DNA from: Streptomyces hygroscopicus
Lineage (GTDB): Bacteria; Actinomycetota; Actinomycetes; Streptomycetales; Streptomycetaceae
Direction of reading: 5' to 3'
Length of the DNA stretch: 64,000 bases
Assembly (NCBI RefSeq): GCF_026168105.1
Contig: NZ_LBMW01000010.1
Coordinates: 116,969 to 180,968 of the forward strand
Positions 9,254-17,845 of the stretch are shown here, piece after piece. The translations under genes were made by a program, and so were the position numbers. Numbering within the stretch: the stretch's first letter is position 1; each line of letters begins with the position of its first letter. The notes beneath the pieces are model-generated. The model did no database searches. It had not been told where the DNA came from and saw only the letters and a list, made by a program, of their open reading frames with translations.

Positions 9254-11530
9254 ATGACGGACGCGGCAGAGGGCAGCGGAGTGAGGGCGACGAGTCGGTC
9301 GGTTCGGGTCAAATTGGGGGATCGCGTCGCGGCATCCGACCCCGGACTTCTGCGACTCACGGCCGGTCTCCGAACCGTGGCCGCCATCACGCTCACCCTG
9401 GCCGCTCTGGCCCTCCTTCGGGTCGGCGTAATGCTTCTGGTGGCGGGCGCCTTGTCGGCCATGGCCGCGACCTTCGCCATCCGCGAGAAGGAACGGGCCC
9501 GGCAGGCCGTCACGCTCGCTCTGGGCCTCCTCGTGGCGCTCGTGTCGGTGTCGCTCGGCGCTCTGCTGAACTCCCGCCTCGTGGCCGGGGACGTCTTCTT
9601 CGTCGTTCTCATCTTCTGCGCCGTCTACGGCCGCCGGTTCGGCGACCGCGGTACGGCCCTGGGACTGATCGGATTCCAGGTCTACTTCCTCTCCCTGTTC
9701 GTCGGCGCGACCGCCCGGACGCTGCCGGGGCTCTACGGGGCGATCACCATCGCCTTCGTGTGCAGCGCCGCGGTGCGCTTCGCCCTGGTGCCCGAGACGC
9801 CCTCGGGCACCCTGGACCGGTTGCGCCGGGCCTTCAGGACCCGACTCGCCCAACTGATCCAGGCGCAGATCGCGTTGTTCGACGCGGGTCCGCAGGACAT
9901 GGAGAAGGCCCTCGAGGAGACGCGCCGCAGGACCGCGGCTCTGCACGAGACCGCCGTGATGATCCAAGGGCGCCTCGAGCAGGGAACGCCCGACGAGACG
10001 GTGGCCCGGCTCGTGCAACGCCGTATCGCCGATGCCGAGATCGCCGCTGAACGACTGGGGCTGCTGCTGCTCACCGCGCGCGGCGCCGGGCGGGCAGACA
10101 CGCTCACCCTGCACCTGCCCGGAGCCCCTGTCCCCGCAGGCCGCCCGCTGCCCGAGCGGGACGAGACGACCGACACGCTGCGCCGCGACCTCGAGGCGCT
10201 GCGTCTCCTCGTGCTGCGGCCCGTCGCGCAGGAGACGGGCACCGCGCTGTCCCACGTACGCAACCGTCTCCTCGGCTACCGGGAGGAGGACAACCTGCCG
10301 CCCGCGCCGCCCGCCGTCCAGGACGCCTTCCGGGGCATCGGAGAGGCGGCGCGCGCGGTACTGGGGCTGCGGATCGCCCTCGACGGGCCGCAGGACGAGT
10401 CCGACGACACGCCCGCGACGACCCGCTCACGCGAGGAACTGGACGCGGAGGACGCCGCCATCAGCGGCAGTGAGAAGGCGGAGCGGGAGGACGGGGAACC
10501 CGGCGGGCTGAAACGCCCCACCACGCGTGCGGCGGTGCAGGTGGCCGTGGGATCGGCGCTCGCCATCGTCGGCGGAGAGTTCCTCTCCAGTCAGCGGTGG
10601 TACTGGGCGGTGCTGACCTGCTGGATCGTGTTCATCAACACCGCGTCCACCGGAGAGATCCTGGTCAAGGGGTACCGCCGGGTGCTGGGAACCGTCCTCG
10701 GCGTGGTGGCGGGCATCGGGCTGGCGGCGCTGGTGGGGCATCACACCTGGACCGCGTTCGCCCTGGTGCTGGTGTGCATCTTCGCGATGTTCTACACGGC
10801 GCCCCTGTCCTACACGCTGATGTCCTTCTTCGTCACCGCGATGCTGGGACTTCTCTACACCCTGCTCAACAACTACAGCCCCTCGGTGCTGCTCCTTCGC
10901 ATCGAGGAGACCGTGCTGGGCGCGGTCTGCGGAGTCGTCGCGGCGGCGGTGGTACTGCCGATCCACACCGATCGTCGTACGAACGAACTGCTCGTCACCG
11001 TGCTGACCCGGCTCGGCGACGTCACCGAAGCGGCGGTCGACCAGCTCAGCGGCGGGCCCGCGGCCGACCTCCTCGACAAGGCCCGCGACCTGGACCAGGC
11101 GCTGGCCGACCTGCGCGCCTCGACTCAGCCGCTCACCCATCCGATCACGCCCCTGCGGGCGCGCCGGGACACCGCCCGCCACGTCGTGGCGATGCTGGAG
11201 ACCTGCGCCTACCACGCGCGCTCACTGGCCGCGACCGCGGAACTGCTGCCCGCGCACCCTTCCATCGCGGCGGATCCCCGCCTGCGCCGCGCGGGACGGC
11301 GCATCGTGCACAACATCGAGGCGATCTCCGCGCGCCTCACGGACGAGCGCAGCAGCCCCGTGCTGGAGACGGGCCCCAGCATCGCGTCCATGCTCAAGCC
11401 GGGCACCCTCGGCACACCCAGGTACGACCGGGTCACCGACCGCGTGCTGCGCCATCTGCAGCGCCTGGACGAGGCGGTGTCCGGCCTGGCCCGCCCGCTC
11501 AAGGTCCCCGTCGGCCCGTCGGAGAAGTGA
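9254..11530 (+). CDS. FUSC-family transporter (aromatic acid exporter-like)
   Basis: Protein of 758 aa from the ATG at 9254. It has two membrane blocks in the FUSC arrangement. An N-terminal set of helices (LRTVAAITLTLAALALLRVG through LVGATARTLPGLYGAITIAF) is followed by a long cytoplasmic helical region (about 190-420). The second block begins with RAAVQVAVGSALAIVGGEFL and RWYWAVLTCWIVFINTAST, the FUSC signature, and is followed by four more helices and a C-terminal helical domain. Relatives export aromatic acids or other toxic organic anions. It is monocistronic; the substrate cannot be read from the sequence. Confidence 0.82.
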   Translation: MTDAAEGSGVRATSRSVRVKLGDRVAASDPGLLRLTAGLRTVAAITLTLAALALLRVGVMLLVAGALSAMAATFAIREKERARQAVTLALGLLVALVSVSLGALLNSRLVAGDVFFVVLIFCAVYGRRFGDRGTALGLIGFQVYFLSLFVGATARTLPGLYGAITIAFVCSAAVRFALVPETPSGTLDRLRRAFRTRLAQLIQAQIALFDAGPQDMEKALEETRRRTAALHETAVMIQGRLEQGTPDETVARLVQRRIADAEIAAERLGLLLLTARGAGRADTLTLHLPGAPVPAGRPLPERDETTDTLRRDLEALRLLVLRPVAQETGTALSHVRNRLLGYREEDNLPPAPPAVQDAFRGIGEAARAVLGLRIALDGPQDESDDTPATTRSREELDAEDAAISGSEKAEREDGEPGGLKRPTTRAAVQVAVGSALAIVGGEFLSSQRWYWAVLTCWIVFINTASTGEILVKGYRRVLGTVLGVVAGIGLAALVGHHTWTAFALVLVCIFAMFYTAPLSYTLMSFFVTAMLGLLYTLLNNYSPSVLLLRIEETVLGAVCGVVAAAVVLPIHTDRRTNELLVTVLTRLGDVTEAAVDQLSGGPAADLLDKARDLDQALADLRASTQPLTHPITPLRARRDTARHVVAMLETCAYHARSLAATAELLPAHPSIAADPRLRRAGRRIVHNIEAISARLTDERSSPVLETGPSIASMLKPGTLGTPRYDRVTDRVLRHLQRLDEAVSGLARPLKVPVGPSEK

Positions 11531-11641
11531 CGGGGGCCTTCTCCGTCTCCGGGTGGTCGCCGGGGGCCTGCGGCCAAGGCCGCCGAAGCCTGGGCAGCGC
11601 CGCGGCCACCGTCTTGCGCCAGGGGCGGTGCTCCTGCCCTG

Positions 11642-12037
11642 CTACAGGGCGCGGCGGCGGCGATGCCGCCGAACGGCGCGGACCAGCAGCCAGACCAGCA
11701 GGACCACGATGAGGATCACGACGACCACGACGACCAGCAGGAAGATGCCGAGCTTCTTGAGGAACCCGCCCTTCTTCCCGGCCTTCCCCTTGCGTGACCG
11801 AACCACCGCGACTCGATGCGCCGACGAGGTCTGCCGGAGACGGGCGGCGTCGGCCGAGGTACCGGAGAGTGCAGAAACGGCGCGCGCGGGGCTGCCCGTC
11901 ACCGCCGACTGACTGTTGCCGAATCCTGCTCGTTCGCCGCTCTGCGCGGACGCCGCAGGCACCGCGAGCACCAAGCCGAGCAGCACCCCCAGGAGCACAG
12001 CCGTGGTACGGCTCCTCCGCCGACGTGTGATGTTCAC
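11642..12037 (-). CDS. Small exported, membrane-anchored protein
   Basis: Protein of 131 aa from the GTG at 12037, chosen because GGGGAGG lies 6 nt upstream. A signal peptide (TTAVLLGVLLGLVLAVPAAS, cut after ASA) is followed by a polar Ser/Ala-rich stretch. The end has KKLGIFLLVVVVVVILIVVL and a very basic tail, RAVRRHRRRRAL. The mature protein would be a short extracellular segment held by one helix. There is no LPXTG or LAXTG sortase site. No family is recognised. Confidence 0.6.
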   Translation of the reverse strand: MNITRRRRSRTTAVLLGVLLGLVLAVPAASAQSGERAGFGNSQSAVTGSPARAVSALSGTSADAARLRQTSSAHRVAVVRSRKGKAGKKGGFLKKLGIFLLVVVVVVILIVVLLVWLLVRAVRRHRRRRAL

Positions 12038-12190
12038 TCATGCCTCCCCGGTTCACGTGCAGATGCGCTTGCCGCCTTGCGCAAGGGTGCAACTATTATC
12101 CCTGCAGAGCTTCTTGGCATCTTCCTGCCTGGCGTCTGTCCTGACGAGACCGCGCCACCCGGCAACTGAACGATCTGGACGGGGTTTTCC

Positions 12191-12694
12191 ATGCGCTATC
12201 TGGTACGCGATCGCATGCTTGCGTTCCACGAGGAAGCCTGGGTCGAGACCGAGCACCGGGAGAAGCTGTTCAGGGTCGACCGCAAACTGCTCCGGCTGCG
12301 GACCACGTTCCACTTCGTGGACGTCGAGGGCAATCAGGTGGCCGGCATCGTCAGGAAGGCCCTCACGCTTCACCACACGATCCTGATCAAGCAGAACGGC
12401 GCGGTGGTGGGCCGGATCAGTAAGCGCATGTTCCGGATCTTCGGGGACCACTTCAGCGCCACCCTCAGGGACGGGCGGCGGCTGCGCATAGCCGGAAACG
12501 TCTGGGACCGCGAATTCGACGTCCGGTACGACGGCAGCACGCTGGCCCGCATCTCGCGTCGTTGGTTCAGCATCCGCGACGCGTATGCGGTCGACGTGAT
12601 GAGTGAGCCGGACGCGCTGCTCATGATCGTCCTCGCCGTGTGTGTGGACCACATACTCGAGGACCGCAAGGGCGAGCGCCTCACCAATCTCTGA
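12191..12694 (+). CDS. LURP-one-related / scramblase-like protein
   Basis: Protein of 167 aa from the ATG at 12191. MRYLVRDRMLAFHEEAWVET opens the LURP-one fold, followed by the repeated beta-strand pattern (LRLRTTFHFVDVEGNQVAGI, then the -IRKALTLHHT- and ISRRWFSIRDAYAVDV segments). The fold is a beta barrel around one hydrophobic helix, here MIVLAVCVDHILED. Relatives include Tubby-like and phospholipid scramblase proteins; the bacterial members have no fixed function. It stands 60 nt before the DUF457 protein, and the two may be cotranscribed. Confidence 0.75.
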   Translation: MRYLVRDRMLAFHEEAWVETEHREKLFRVDRKLLRLRTTFHFVDVEGNQVAGIVRKALTLHHTILIKQNGAVVGRISKRMFRIFGDHFSATLRDGRRLRIAGNVWDREFDVRYDGSTLARISRRWFSIRDAYAVDVMSEPDALLMIVLAVCVDHILEDRKGERLTNL

Positions 12695-12754
12695 CGCACC
12701 GGTATACCGCCCGCGCCACACCGGTGGCGCCGAATCGGGGGAGAGAAACGCACC

Positions 12755-13456
12755 ATGATGGGTCATTCGCATGCCGTGAGCGGCGCGCTGATCTTCGCGG
12801 GCACCGCGCCCTACGTCCCGCCGCTGGTTCTGCACACGCATCTTGCGCCGCAGGAAATCCTCATGGGCACCGTGTTGTGCGCGGGCGCCGCGCTGCTGCC
12901 CGACCTGGATCACCACGACGGGACGATCGCCAACTTCCTCGGCCCGGTCTCCAAGTTGCTCTGCAGGTTCGTGGCCTGGATCTCCGGCGGTCACCGCCAT
13001 GCGACGCACTCCCTGTTCTTCGTCGCCCTCATGTCCTTCGGCAGCTGGGCCGGAATCACCTACCTGGGCAGGCCCTTCACTCTCGGCACCACCTTCTTCC
13101 TGCTGGCGCTGGCCGTGCGGGCGCTGAATCTCTGTCCTCCTGGCCACGGCTTCCACGCCTGGGGCACCATCGTGGCCCTGGCCGGACTGGGCACCGCGGC
13201 CATCGACAAGTTCATCCCCTCCACGCCCGGCTGGCTCCCCTATGCCATCGGGCTCGGCTGTCTGGCACACCTGCTCGGCGACTCCCTCACCAAGCACGGT
13301 GCCCCCTGGCTGTGGCCGCTCAAGACCCCGTACGAAATCGTGTTGATCAAGAGCAGCGGCAACAAGCTGGAGACCGAGATACTCACCCCGCTGATGGGAG
13401 CCGGCACCATCGCCCTCCTCTGGCTCACCGTCCTGTCGCCGCATCCCCTCACCTGA
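12755..13456 (+). CDS. Membrane-bound metal-dependent hydrolase (YdjM/DUF457 family)
   Basis: Protein of 233 aa. The start is ATG at 12755 or the adjacent ATG at 12758, with GGGGAGAG upstream. The family metal motifs are present: GHSHAVSGAL at the N-terminus, LLPDLDHHDGTI near residue 50 and GGHRHATHSLFF near 85. Membrane helices alternate with them (for example TTFFLLALAVRAL and GLGCLAHLLGDSLTKHG). The His/Asp set suggests a membrane-embedded metal hydrolase. Substrates are unknown for the family; the E. coli relative YdjM is SOS-regulated. Confidence 0.8.
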   Translation: MMGHSHAVSGALIFAGTAPYVPPLVLHTHLAPQEILMGTVLCAGAALLPDLDHHDGTIANFLGPVSKLLCRFVAWISGGHRHATHSLFFVALMSFGSWAGITYLGRPFTLGTTFFLLALAVRALNLCPPGHGFHAWGTIVALAGLGTAAIDKFIPSTPGWLPYAIGLGCLAHLLGDSLTKHGAPWLWPLKTPYEIVLIKSSGNKLETEILTPLMGAGTIALLWLTVLSPHPLT

Positions 13457-13460
13457 CGGA

Positions 13461-14489
13461 TCACCACGGTCCCGGGGTCGGTCCTCCGTCGGCTGACTCG
13501 TCCCCCTGTCCGCCCTCGCCGTCGGGGTGCGTCGGGTGATGGTCGCCGCCCGATGTGATCCTCGCGACCATCTCGGCGAGTTGACCGCAGGCCCGCTCGA
13601 TCTCCTTCTGGGTCTGGTTGCGCTCGGTGACGGCTGCCGCGAGAAGCAGCGCCGTCAGGGCCACGGAGCCGTTGAACGCCTGCAGACTGATCATGCTGGT
13701 GAGCAGGTCGTGACCGGCGAACGGGCCCGACTTCCGGGCAGCCGCGGCAATGGCGAAAATTGACACGGCCAGTGCGCAGGGTGCGGCCCCGGCCCGCTGG
13801 AAGCGGAAGGCCGCCCAGATGAGCAGCGGGAAGCCGAGGAACAGGAGCGGCGTCTGTGCGGTTTCGAGGAAGCCGACACAGACGGTGGCCGCCAGGAGGA
13901 GCAATCCCTCCGCCCATCGCGCCGGCGGAACCCCCTTCGGCGGACGGGCCGAGTACAGGACGAGCAGGACCGGCGCGACCAGCAGGACCCCCATCGCGTC
14001 GCCGGTCCACCACACCGACCACGTCGGCCAGAACCCGGCAGCGGGCAATGCGTGGGCGAGGAAGAGGGTGCCGCTCCCCACCGTCGCGCTGACGAGCGTT
14101 CCGGTGAACGCGCCGAGGAAGACCAGCACGAGCGCGTCCCGCAATCGGTCCATTTCGGTGCGGAAGCCGGCACGGCGGAGGAGCAGATACGAGCAGAGGG
14201 GTGCGAGCGTGTTTCCCACCATGATCGCCAGTACGGCGGGGACCGACGGCCCGAGCGAGATGTTGACCAGAAGCGCGCCGAGTGCGATCCCCGGCCAGAT
14301 GCGCGGGCCCAGGAGGAGCAGGCCGGCCAGGGCAATCCCGGTCGGCGGCCACAGCGGGGAGACCTGGCCACGCACCAACTGCTGGATCAGCCCCAATTTG
14401 CCCGAGGCGTAGTACAGCGCGGTGACGGCACAGATCTCCAGGGCAACGACCCCTCCGCGTCGGAGGGTCTCATGCCGCGCGACTGACAT
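13461..14489 (-). CDS. MASE1-domain integral membrane sensor protein
   Basis: Protein of 342 aa from the ATG at 14489. Eight or so membrane helices make up a MASE1 sensor: ALEICAVTALYYASGKLGLI and SPLWPPTGIALAGLLLLG are its most typical parts, followed by LGPSVPAVLAIMVGNTLAPL and VWWTGDAMGVLLVAPVLLVL. MASE1 normally precedes a histidine kinase, GGDEF or PP2C domain. Here it ends with a short coiled coil (ERNQTQKEIERACGQLAEMV) and an acidic Gly/Asp tail, so the output domain is missing and a partner may be needed. The GAF-SpoIIE phosphatase next upstream on the same strand is an obvious candidate. Confidence 0.78.
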   Translation of the reverse strand: MSVARHETLRRGGVVALEICAVTALYYASGKLGLIQQLVRGQVSPLWPPTGIALAGLLLLGPRIWPGIALGALLVNISLGPSVPAVLAIMVGNTLAPLCSYLLLRRAGFRTEMDRLRDALVLVFLGAFTGTLVSATVGSGTLFLAHALPAAGFWPTWSVWWTGDAMGVLLVAPVLLVLYSARPPKGVPPARWAEGLLLLAATVCVGFLETAQTPLLFLGFPLLIWAAFRFQRAGAAPCALAVSIFAIAAAARKSGPFAGHDLLTSMISLQAFNGSVALTALLLAAAVTERNQTQKEIERACGQLAEMVARITSGGDHHPTHPDGEGGQGDESADGGPTPGPW

Positions 14490-14636
14490 CGGGAGCTCTC
14501 CCCATCGGCTTTCGCCCCCGTAGTCCATCGTCCGTCGGTCGCCCCGAATCCACCACGTCACCGCCGGTCCGGAGCGGCGACCCGCTCCCGGAGGGGGCTG
14601 CTGGGGTACCGCCCGGTGACCCGTCCTGTCGCCGCG

Positions 14637-14687
14637 GCGCGGGTTCAGGCAAGGCGCGGGTTCAGGCAAGGCGCGGGTTCAGGCAAG
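14637..14687 (+). repeat. 17-bp tandem repeat, 3 exact copies across a stop codon
   Basis: The unit GCGCGGGTTCAGGCAAG occurs at 14637-14653, 14654-14670 and 14671-14687. The last copy holds the TGA stop of the phosphatase gene (14681-14679 on the minus strand); the other two follow it. Since 17 is not a multiple of three, slippage shifts only what follows the stop. Confidence 0.9.
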
Positions 14688-16013
14688 AGGGGTGCGCAGG
14701 GCGAGGATGGCCATGTCGTCGTGGCCGTCGCTGGGGTGGCGGTCGGCCAGTACCTGGACGAAGTCTTCCAGCGACAGCGCGGCATGGGCGGTGGCGAGCT
14801 CGGCGAGCTGGTTCAGGCTCTCGTCGATGGGGTGGTCGGGGTGCTCGACGAGCCCGTCGGTGAAGAAAACCAGGGTGGTGCCCGGGGCCAGCAGGCGGGT
14901 GTGCTCCGGGCGGGGGTACTCGGTGTCGACCCCGAGCGGCAGCCCGGGGTCGGCGAAGAGGAATTCCGCCGGCCGCCCCGAGGCGATCAAAAGCGGTGGA
15001 ACGTGGCCCGCGCTGCTCCAGCGGAGCCTCCAGGCCGGTCCGGCGGGTTCGATGCGAGCCAGGCTGGTGGTGACGACGGGGTTGTCGGTGAGGGCCTGGA
15101 GGGTGCGGTCGAGCTGGGCGAGGACCGCGCCGGGCGGATTGCGCTGGTCGAACAGCAGAGCGCGCAGCATATTGCGCGTGGAGGCCATGGCGGCCGCGGC
15201 ATGCAGATCGTGGCCGACCACGTCACCGATGACGACAGCCACCACATTGTCGGGCAGCAGAACGGCGTCGTACCAGTCTCCGCCGAGTCGACTGGGCTGG
15301 GCAGCGGGCCGGTAGATGGCGGAGGCCGCGAAAGGCCGCAGGTCGGGCAGGGTCGGCAGGAGGAGCCGCTGGAACTGCTCGGAACTGGCACGAACTCGTT
15401 CGAACAAACGCACGTTTTCGATCGCGATGCCTGCGGCGCTGGCCAGGGCGACGACGATGTTCTCGTCGTGGACATCGAAGGGCTGTCCGTCGTGCCGCTC
15501 GGAGAGGTAGAGGTCACCGTAGATCTCGCCACGCACACTGATGGCGACGCCGAGCAGGGTACGCAAGTGCGGGTGGCCTGCCGGGAAGCCGACGGAGGAC
15601 GGGTGGGCGGAGATGTCGTCGACCCGCAGTGGCTCGGGGTGGCGGATGAGATGCCCGAGGACGCCTCGGCCGCGCGGAAGGCCGGTCTCGGCCAGGTCGG
15701 CGCGCTCCTGGTCGGACAGACCGGCAGCGATGAACTGCTCCAGGTACTCCCCGGACTCGTTGAGCACTCCGAGCGCCCCGTAGCGGGCGCCGACGAGTTC
15801 CATGGCAGTGGTCACGATCCGGTCCAGCACCGCGGGCAGCTCCATCTCGCGACTGATGGCCACCACCGCATCCAGCAAACCCTGCAGCCGGTCCATGGCG
15901 GCGAGCAGGGCGCGCAGCTGCTCGTCGATCCGGCCCAGCTCGGCGCGCAGCCGCATACGCAGATCGGAAAGGCGCAGCGGCTTGGTTTCCCTCCCCTCCT
16001 CCTCTCCCGCCAT
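14679..16013 (-). CDS. GAF-domain SpoIIE-type PP2C serine phosphatase
   Basis: Protein of 444 aa from the ATG at 16013; ribosome-site evidence is weak, so an upstream start is possible. A coiled coil (LRMRLRAELGRIDEQLRALL) leads into a GAF domain (about 60-205, with LVGARYGALGVLNESGEYLE and GVAISVRGEIYGDLYLSER). The SpoIIE/PP2C domain follows: GGDWYDAVLLPDNVVAVVIG (metal Asp), GHDLHAAAAMASTRNMLRAL, and a C-terminal DDMAILALR. It would dephosphorylate an anti-sigma-factor antagonist, as RsbU does. The GAF domain resembles that of DevS-type dormancy sensors, which fits the DevR-like regulator just upstream on the same strand. Confidence 0.88.
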   Translation of the reverse strand: MAGEEEGRETKPLRLSDLRMRLRAELGRIDEQLRALLAAMDRLQGLLDAVVAISREMELPAVLDRIVTTAMELVGARYGALGVLNESGEYLEQFIAAGLSDQERADLAETGLPRGRGVLGHLIRHPEPLRVDDISAHPSSVGFPAGHPHLRTLLGVAISVRGEIYGDLYLSERHDGQPFDVHDENIVVALASAAGIAIENVRLFERVRASSEQFQRLLLPTLPDLRPFAASAIYRPAAQPSRLGGDWYDAVLLPDNVVAVVIGDVVGHDLHAAAAMASTRNMLRALLFDQRNPPGAVLAQLDRTLQALTDNPVVTTSLARIEPAGPAWRLRWSSAGHVPPLLIASGRPAEFLFADPGLPLGVDTEYPRPEHTRLLAPGTTLVFFTDGLVEHPDHPIDESLNQLAELATAHAALSLEDFVQVLADRHPSDGHDDMAILALRTPLA

Positions 16014-16322
16014 CACGACCGCCCGAGGGCCCGATGGCCGGTCTCGGCAGCCCTCCCGGTGACGGTCCGGCCGAGGGGGCCCGTGCCGACGAGGGGGCCG
16101 GGCAGCGGGGCACGGGGCTCGCGGCGCGCAAGGTCGCGACGGATCCACTCATGCAGTCCCACAAGCGAGCGGTACACCCCGGCCTCCTGGTACGACCATG
16201 ATCAAACAAGACCACAGCGTGACACGGGAAAAAGATCCAGGCGCCCATTACTCCAATGGCGGCACGCCCCACACCGCTGGTGCCGCCGGCCCTTTCGGTC
16301 GAGGGCGCCACGGCGCGTGCCG

Positions 16323-17015
16323 TCAGTGACCTTGCCCGAGCCCGCGGTCCCGGGCCTGGGTGGCGATGACGGCGGCCTGGATGCGCCGCTCCACGCCGAG
16401 CTTGGCCAGCAGGCGGGAAATGTGGTTCTTCACCGTCTTCTCGGCGAGGTACAGCCGCTCGCCGATCTGCCGGTTGGTCAGGCCCTCCCCGATCAGGGCC
16501 AGGATCTCCCGCTCCCGCTGGGTCAGGCCGGGCAGGGAGTCCGGCTCGGGCTCCTCCTGCTGCCCTCCGCGCAGCCGGGCCATGAGCTTGGTGGTGGCGG
16601 TCGGGTCGAGCAGCGACTGGCCGCGGGCCACGGTCCGCACGGCGGAGACCAGGTCCGAGCCCTGGATCTGCTTCAGGACGTAGCCGGACGCGCCCGCCAT
16701 GATCGAGTCCAGGAGCGCCTCTTCATCGTCGAACGAGGTCAGCATGAGGCAGGCCAGTTCCGGCAGGCGCGAGCGCAGCTCCCGACACACGGTCACACCG
16801 TCGCCGTCCGGCAGGCGGACGTCGAGGACGGCCACGTCCGGGCGCAGGGCGGGAACGCGGACCAGGGCCTGCTCGACGGTGGCGGCCTCGCCGACCACCG
16901 TGATGTCCGGTTCGTCGTCCAGCAGGTCGTGCACCCCGCGCCGCACCACCTCGTGGTCGTCCAGGAGGAAGACCCGGATCGGGGTACCGGGGCCCGCCTG
17001 CTCACTGTCCGCCAT
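16323..17015 (-). CDS. DevR/DosR-like response regulator (NarL/FixJ family)
   Basis: Protein of 230 aa from the ATG at 17015, with AAGGAGT 7 nt upstream. A receiver domain (residues 13-130) has [13 protein letters not shown], the phosphoacceptor Asp in [11 protein letters not shown], and the Thr/Lys positions in LMLTSF and [10 protein letters not shown] LuxR helix-turn-helix follows ([20 protein letters not shown], then [20 protein letters not shown]). Its sequence matches DevR/DosR and the Streptomyces regulator OsdR, which answer hypoxia or redox stress. A perfect palindrome of DevR-box shape lies 72 nt upstream. No cognate kinase is in the window. Confidence 0.85.
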   Translation of the reverse strand: MADSEQAGPGTPIRVFLLDDHEVVRRGVHDLLDDEPDITVVGEAATVEQALVRVPALRPDVAVLDVRLPDGDGVTVCRELRSRLPELACLMLTSFDDEEALLDSIMAGASGYVLKQIQGSDLVSAVRTVARGQSLLDPTATTKLMARLRGGQQEEPEPDSLPGLTQREREILALIGEGLTNRQIGERLYLAEKTVKNHISRLLAKLGVERRIQAAVIATQARDRGLGQGH

Positions 17016-17086
17016 CGGGGACTCCTTGACTCCTTGTGATGTCTTCGGATTCCCCAGGATCCTTCCCGAATCCGGGACGAAGGGAG

Positions 17087-17102
17087 AGGGCCGATCGGCC
17101 CT
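17087..17102. promoter_or_regulatory. DevR-box-like palindrome upstream of the response regulator
   Basis: AGGGCCGATCGGCCCT is a perfect 16-bp palindrome with the GGGnC-N4-GnCCC core of DevR/DosR operators. It lies 72 nt before the start of the DevR-like gene, so autoregulation is plausible. Related sequences stand before the phosphoketolase and PPOX genes. Confidence 0.55.
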
Positions 17103-17186
17103 GTTTCGTGGCGTCATCCGGTGACCGACTCTCGCAGTACTGCACGCGGTCGCCGACACGCCGTCCCCAGCCGGACATCGTGGAAG

Positions 17187-17651
17187 TCATGGTGGCGGGC
17201 GGCCGACACGGGCCCAGGACGTTGCCGCCTCCAGCCGGTAGCCGGTGACGAGCTCCGGCACGATGCGCACCATGTGGGCCATCTCTGCGTCGATCCAGGG
17301 GACCAGCAGGCTCTGACAGCGGGCCAGATCGTCCGGGTCCGTGATCCGGGTCGCGACACCGGTCAGCACCACGCTCCAACCGGTGTGCGTGTCCGGGTCG
17401 ATCTCGTCGGCCTCGTACGCCACCACCTCCGGACCCAGGGATCGGTTCAGCAGACCGGAGCCCGAGTGCGTGCGGATCACCACGTTGCCCCCGTGGACCA
17501 GGTGGTTGACGGGCCGAATGACGGGCAAGGCCTGCCGAGTGAAGCCGACACGTCCGAGGGGCACGTTCGCCAGCAGCTCGAGCGCCTCCTCCCGGCCCAG
17601 CTCGACCATGCGCGCGCCCGCCCTGGTGGCAGGCACCTTCCCGGCCTTCAT
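17187..17651 (-). CDS. PPOX-type flavin/heme-binding split-barrel protein
   Basis: Protein of 154 aa from the ATG at 17651, with GAGGGGG upstream. It is a pyridoxamine-5'-phosphate-oxidase-like split barrel: VELGREEALELLANVPLGRV, then GFTRQALPVIRPVNHLVHGG and VVIRTHSGSGLLNRSLGPEV, VAYEADEIDPDTHTGWSVVL. This subgroup is common in actinobacterial dormancy regulons. It lies between the DevR-like regulator and the phosphoketolase on the same strand, and GGACGGAACGCCCC at 17692-17705 resembles a DevR box. Cofactor (FMN, F420 or heme) cannot be told from sequence. Confidence 0.8.
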   Translation of the reverse strand: MKAGKVPATRAGARMVELGREEALELLANVPLGRVGFTRQALPVIRPVNHLVHGGNVVIRTHSGSGLLNRSLGPEVVAYEADEIDPDTHTGWSVVLTGVATRITDPDDLARCQSLLVPWIDAEMAHMVRIVPELVTGYRLEAATSWARVGRPPP

Positions 17652-17691
17652 GGCGCCCCCTCGCAGGGCGCCGCATGCCCGGGCCCCGCGA

Positions 17692-17705
17692 GGACGGAAC
17701 GCCCC
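17692..17705. promoter_or_regulatory. Weak DevR-box-like site upstream of PPOX gene
   Basis: GGACGGAACGCCCC shares 10 of 14 positions with the palindrome at 17088-17101. It lies about 41 nt before the PPOX start. The match is suggestive only because of the surrounding genes. Confidence 0.25.
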
Positions 17706-17845
17706 ACGACAGCGATCACGTCCAGTCCTCCTCTCTCCCTGACACACTCGTCTCTCCCTCACACACTCGGATCTCCCCCCTCACACACCCGGACCGTCCT
17801 CCGGGGGTGCTGCGGAGGCGCCGTGCCCTTCGTTGGCAGGTGCGT

